From the NCBI GenBank assembly GCA_033220425.1, contig CM065652.1, positions 434,001 to 498,000 of the forward strand: 64,000 bases of DNA, read 5' to 3'. The notes below the pieces were generated by a model that made no database searches, was not told where the DNA came from, and was given only the letters and a program-made list of their open reading frames with translations. Positions within the stretch are counted from its first letter, which is position 1; each line of letters opens with the position of its first letter. This DNA comes from Lepraria neglecta. Its lineage: Eukaryota > Ascomycota > Lecanoromycetes > Lecanorales > Stereocaulaceae. Positions 60,868-64,000 of this stretch are shown here, one piece after another. Made by a program: the position numbers and the translations under genes.

Positions 60868-62781
60868 ATGCCGTAAGTCTAAACACGGTGTGCGCAGAGT
60901 TCTTGCTAACAGATTACTGGCCATAGGTTCAACATTACAATCGATCACGCTACGAGTGCCAACAGCTCGGACCGATCTACCTTATCAACAGACGAAGAAG
61001 AAGAAGACGACGGCGTTCACGTAGCATCTCCAAGATCTCCAAGATCGGCAGCCGACAGTTTTTCTGATCCTGCAGAGGAGCACGACGGTAGCAGCCACAG
61101 CTGGACAAACGTAATATACCCCGAGGAGATCCAACCTTCCGATTCAGCGTCACGGCCTCGAACCTCAAACCAGCAGCGCCCACCTGCGCCAGAAGTCCCT
61201 CAACAAGAAGAAGTGCGCCGTCCACACTATCGCCGTCATACAACGCAGGAACGTGCGCATAATCTCCAACCTCGCAGAACGTATCCGAGACCACCACCCT
61301 CGGAACCTGCGGAAAGTGTGGAGTCGCACCAAGAATGGCAGGGCTACGGCGCCCGAGGCCCGCCCCAGCATTATAGCCGCCAGCAATATTATACTGCTGG
61401 ATATGCCTCTCCTCTGGCATATCAAACATACGCTCCGCCGAGTGTTGTGCCCCCAGGCCAGCAGGCAATGGTACCTTATGGTTTCCCCCCGTATCAACCT
61501 CCTATGGGTGGTATGGGTGGTATGGGTGGTATGGGTGGACCTGCGCCCCCTTATTTCGCGCATGGCCATCACCCAGGCCATCACCCAGGCCATCATCCAG
61601 GACCAAGCCACGAGATGATACCTCACGCTCCCCCGGGTGGATATTATCCGTTTCCTCAACCACAGGGCTTCCCCATGCCTATGTCTCCTCCGCCTATAGT
61701 GTTCCAGACGTTGCCTGCTGTGTACTCGCCTCCGCTTCCACCTCAGCCTCAGCCTCAGCCTCAACCTGCTGCTCCAGCTCCAGCTCCAGCTCCAGCTCCA
61801 GCTCCAGCTCCAACTCCAGCTCCACCTGCGCAACCTGCTACTCCGCCTCCGCCTCCGCCTCCGCCACCGCCACCGCCAGACACTTCACACGATAATGACG
61901 AAAAGTTTGCCAGAATTGAGAAATTATTCTTAGATCAGAAAGCAGAGCAAGAAGCAAAAGAAGCCGCGGCTCAACAGGCTCTCAAGGATGCAGCTGCAAA
62001 AGCTGAAGCGGATAAACAGAGAGCTGAAGAGATCGCAGCGGCCTCGGCAGCAGCCGCAGCAGCAGCGAAAGAGGAGGTCGAGGCAGAATACAAAGCGGCT
62101 GCTGAAAAAGCCGCAGCAGACCAGGCGGCTGCAGATAAAGCTACAGCAGAAGCCGCAGCGGCGGCAGCAGCGGCAGCAGCAGCAGCTCCCCCTCCTCCAC
62201 CAAAGGAGAAGGACAAACCTCTCAAGTTCCAGGATGCTATCGGCAGAAAGTTCAGCTTCCCTTTCCATTTATGCAATACTTGGTCGGTGAGTGATCTTGC
62301 TACACTGAGATGGTGCTATCGGGCCTTATCTAATCAAATTATTGTAGGGCATGGAGTACTTGATCAAGGAAGCTTTCCTTCACGTCGTGGAGTACGGGCC
62401 ACATGTGGACAAAGGAATGTACGACTTGATCGGCCCACATGGTGAAATCGTGATGAAGTCGGTTTGGGAGACGGTGGTCGAGCCCGGTTGGTCGATCTCA
62501 ATGCACATGTGGCCTCTACCTGAGCCTCCTCCACCACCACCACCAGAAGAAGAACCACCTGCCGATGGATTGGCCGATATAGTCATTGTTGACGACGGTG
62601 GGCCTCCTCCACCTCCATCTCATGGTGCGCTTCTGCCCCCGGCGGTGCATCTAGTAAGATATACTGACTTCAAATAGAAGAACAGCCGAAAAAGAAAAAG
62701 AAACAAAAGCCTCCTGGGGCTTTCATACTATGGGGCTCGGGATCTTCGAAGAAGAAGGGCGGCAAAGCTAAAAAGAAATGA
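60868..62781 (+). CDS. Pro/Ala-rich protein with ubiquitin-like domain
   Basis: Four exons, 60868-60872, 60927-62286, 62348-62624 and 62678-62781, give 581 aa. The first coding exon is just ATGCC; spliced it reads MPFNITIDHATS, a common start in this fungal family. An acidic, serine-rich region follows, then Pro/Gln/Gly-rich repeats including a GGM run, HHPG repeats, alternating Pro-Ala and a 12-proline run. An alanine-rich charged helix (EAKEAAAQQALKDAAAKAEA) leads to the folded C-terminal domain: KFQDAIGRKFSFPFHLCNTWSGMEYLIKEAFLHV, then DLIGPHGEIVMKSVWETVVEPGWSISMHMWP. This is a ubiquitin-like fold typical of fungi. It ends in a lysine-rich tail (PPGAFILWGSGS, KKKGGKAKKK). Function unknown. 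Confidence 0.85.
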
Positions 62782-63764
62782 AAGCATTGTGGGATATGCA
62801 TTGCTGCTCTCGTCTCATCTTGGACACCAGAAAAGCGAGGATGTGCCTACATGGACTGCTCCATCAATACACAATTGAGGATCCCGATCACAATCACCAC
62901 TCGCTACCGTCAGGATCGGTACCTACCCTCCACTTCTAGTGACATTAGAATTGTCCTTCACCTAGAGAGGGGGAGGAGTCACGCAAATGATGACAGCACG
63001 GATCCCGGCTACTACGTACCACATTTACGATTCACGATTTTCTACACTCAAACACTACCCACTCAACTCTAGTCAGAACGAAATTTGCGATTTTGGCGTT
63101 AAATACCCACCATCAGTCGTTGTATTTGAGAGTTTACAGACATATGGGCGTTTCAGAAGCATGCATCAGCGAGGGCGCAGAGCGTGCCAGGGGGCAATTA
63201 GAGAAACTAGGTGGTTTGGTGCATTTGGCGGTTTTGGTGATACAGTCAGCAATGACTTTCACTTTCGTTTGTGGTTTTGGTGAATAGTCACCTTTGTGTC
63301 ATTCTGAGTGTTTTCGTCCTATACCCGTGTCAGAGCATTACTGGTGAGCAAACCGCCTCCGCGATACTTTCAACATAGAGAAACATGAACTTCTAATTGC
63401 TAGTTACAAAGCCGTCTTGCGAGGACATCCAACTGATTCTCTACCAAGCAATTGGCGCTCCTGCTGCTGTATATCACACGGCTGCTGCCATGACTACATG
63501 TTTGACTCATCCCCCATTCCCACACGTAGTCCTCTATCTACCACAAGTGACTCACAATCTCCTCGCCGACCTCGCATGCAACTATACCACACCTTCCGAA
63601 ACCAGTTTGCCTTAAAACCGGCCAGAATCCTACCGTATATGCGCGCCTAATAATCTCATCCTCCTTTTCTGCACAATATATAACGCTCTATGCTATTAGC
63701 ATAATTATGATTTAGAAATATATACCCCACCCCACATCAAGATCAATATTAGCTCCCTCTCAAA
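62782..63764. other. Intergenic, about 1 kb
   Basis: No supported gene. It includes the 3' region of the ubiquitin-like-domain gene and the promoter of the right-edge gene. Short frames near 62987-63290 and 63397-63650 have no features. Confidence 0.5.
63677..63683 (+). promoter_or_regulatory. TATA box candidate of right-edge gene
   Basis: TATATAA lies 82 bases before the ATG at 63765, a normal distance for a fungal promoter with a short leader. Confidence 0.4.
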
Positions 63765-64000
63765 ATGTGTTTCAACACTCGCCAGGAGGAGGATATCCAC
63801 GTCCCTGCCCGCCCCCTCTCCACCTCCCGACCCACCTCCCGCATCGCAGTCATCACGCCCCCCTCCCGCATCGCGGTCATCACGCCCCCCTCCCACAGCC
63901 TCTCCACCCTCCCGCAACCAATCCCACTCCCCAAACGATCACTTTCTCAATCCCGCCACCCTCCTCCGACGGAAACAAGGAGACTGAGCTCGGGCCAGCT
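63765..64000 (+). CDS. N-terminal part of an unidentified protein, cut by window edge
   Basis: The frame from the ATG at 63765 is open to the end of the window (78 complete codons). It starts MCFNTRQEEDIHVPARP and contains the 9-residue unit SRIAVITPP twice in tandem, followed by a Ser/Pro/Arg-rich disordered stretch (LPKRSLSQSRHPPPTET). The MCF start, TATA box 82 bases upstream, and open frame support a gene; many ascomycete hypothetical proteins begin with MCF. No domain is visible in the part present. Confidence 0.5.
   Translation, partial: MCFNTRQEEDIHVPARPLSTSRPTSRIAVITPPSRIAVITPPSHSLSTLPQPIPLPKRSLSQSRHPPPTETRRLSSGQ

Noticed and set aside
61165-61833. 222-codon antisense frame rich in Trp/Ser (WSWSWSW)
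   Set aside because: It is the antisense of the Pro-Ala repeat of the ubiquitin-like-domain gene; low-complexity DNA produces it.

Overview
The window is nuclear DNA of a filamentous ascomycete (Pezizomycotina). The evidence is short GT-AG introns (mostly 47-75 nt) with CTAAC/CTGAC-like branch sites, CT-rich leaders, a Zn2Cys6 regulator, two NLR-type proteins, and the conserved eukaryotic genes RCY1, FCF1, ECM29, DPM1, eIF3m, PAN1, RPB11, CYP51, UBX5 and EMC2. I cannot fix the class from sequence alone. Exon borders were set by hand from splice signals, reading phase and family similarity; every multi-exon model given with exact borders sums to a multiple of three.

Layout. 0-11 kb: a gene cut by the left edge with a broken frame; recyclin-1 (RCY1); a CSI2-like membrane protein divergent from the pre-rRNA nuclease FCF1; a decayed small basic gene; a WD40-cyclophilin (cyp15 type). 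11-20 kb: a NACHT-ankyrin NLR, a small secreted protein, a tiny protein with an N-terminal MGC acylation signal, and a CorA-like multi-pass membrane protein. 20-32.5 kb: the proteasome adaptor ECM29, a Zn2Cys6 regulator whose zinc cluster is cut up by four introns, a possible cysteine-rich small protein, and DPM1.

32.5-45.5 kb is an accessory island between housekeeping genes. It holds a decayed C2H2 / DEDDh-exonuclease / PHD gene, another coding relic, an NB-ARC NLR with 20 almost identical 42-residue TPRs, an ankyrin relic, a Tc1/mariner relic, and about 1.7 kb of degenerate repeats carrying many TTCTAGAA palindromes.

45.5-64 kb is again conserved: eIF3m, PAN1, RPB11 (with a likely GC-AG intron and a second possible start), CYP51 and UBX5, all on the minus strand; EMC2 divergent from UBX5; a proline/alanine-rich protein with a ubiquitin-like domain; and the start of a gene running off the right edge.

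The housekeeping genes do not form one pathway: they cover endocytosis and recycling (RCY1, PAN1), ribosome and RNA synthesis (FCF1, eIF3m, RPB11), protein quality control (ECM29, UBX5, EMC2), glycosylation (DPM1) and sterol synthesis (CYP51). The most interesting content is the two NLR genes, one with a homogenised repeat array, and the neighbouring graveyard of broken multidomain genes.
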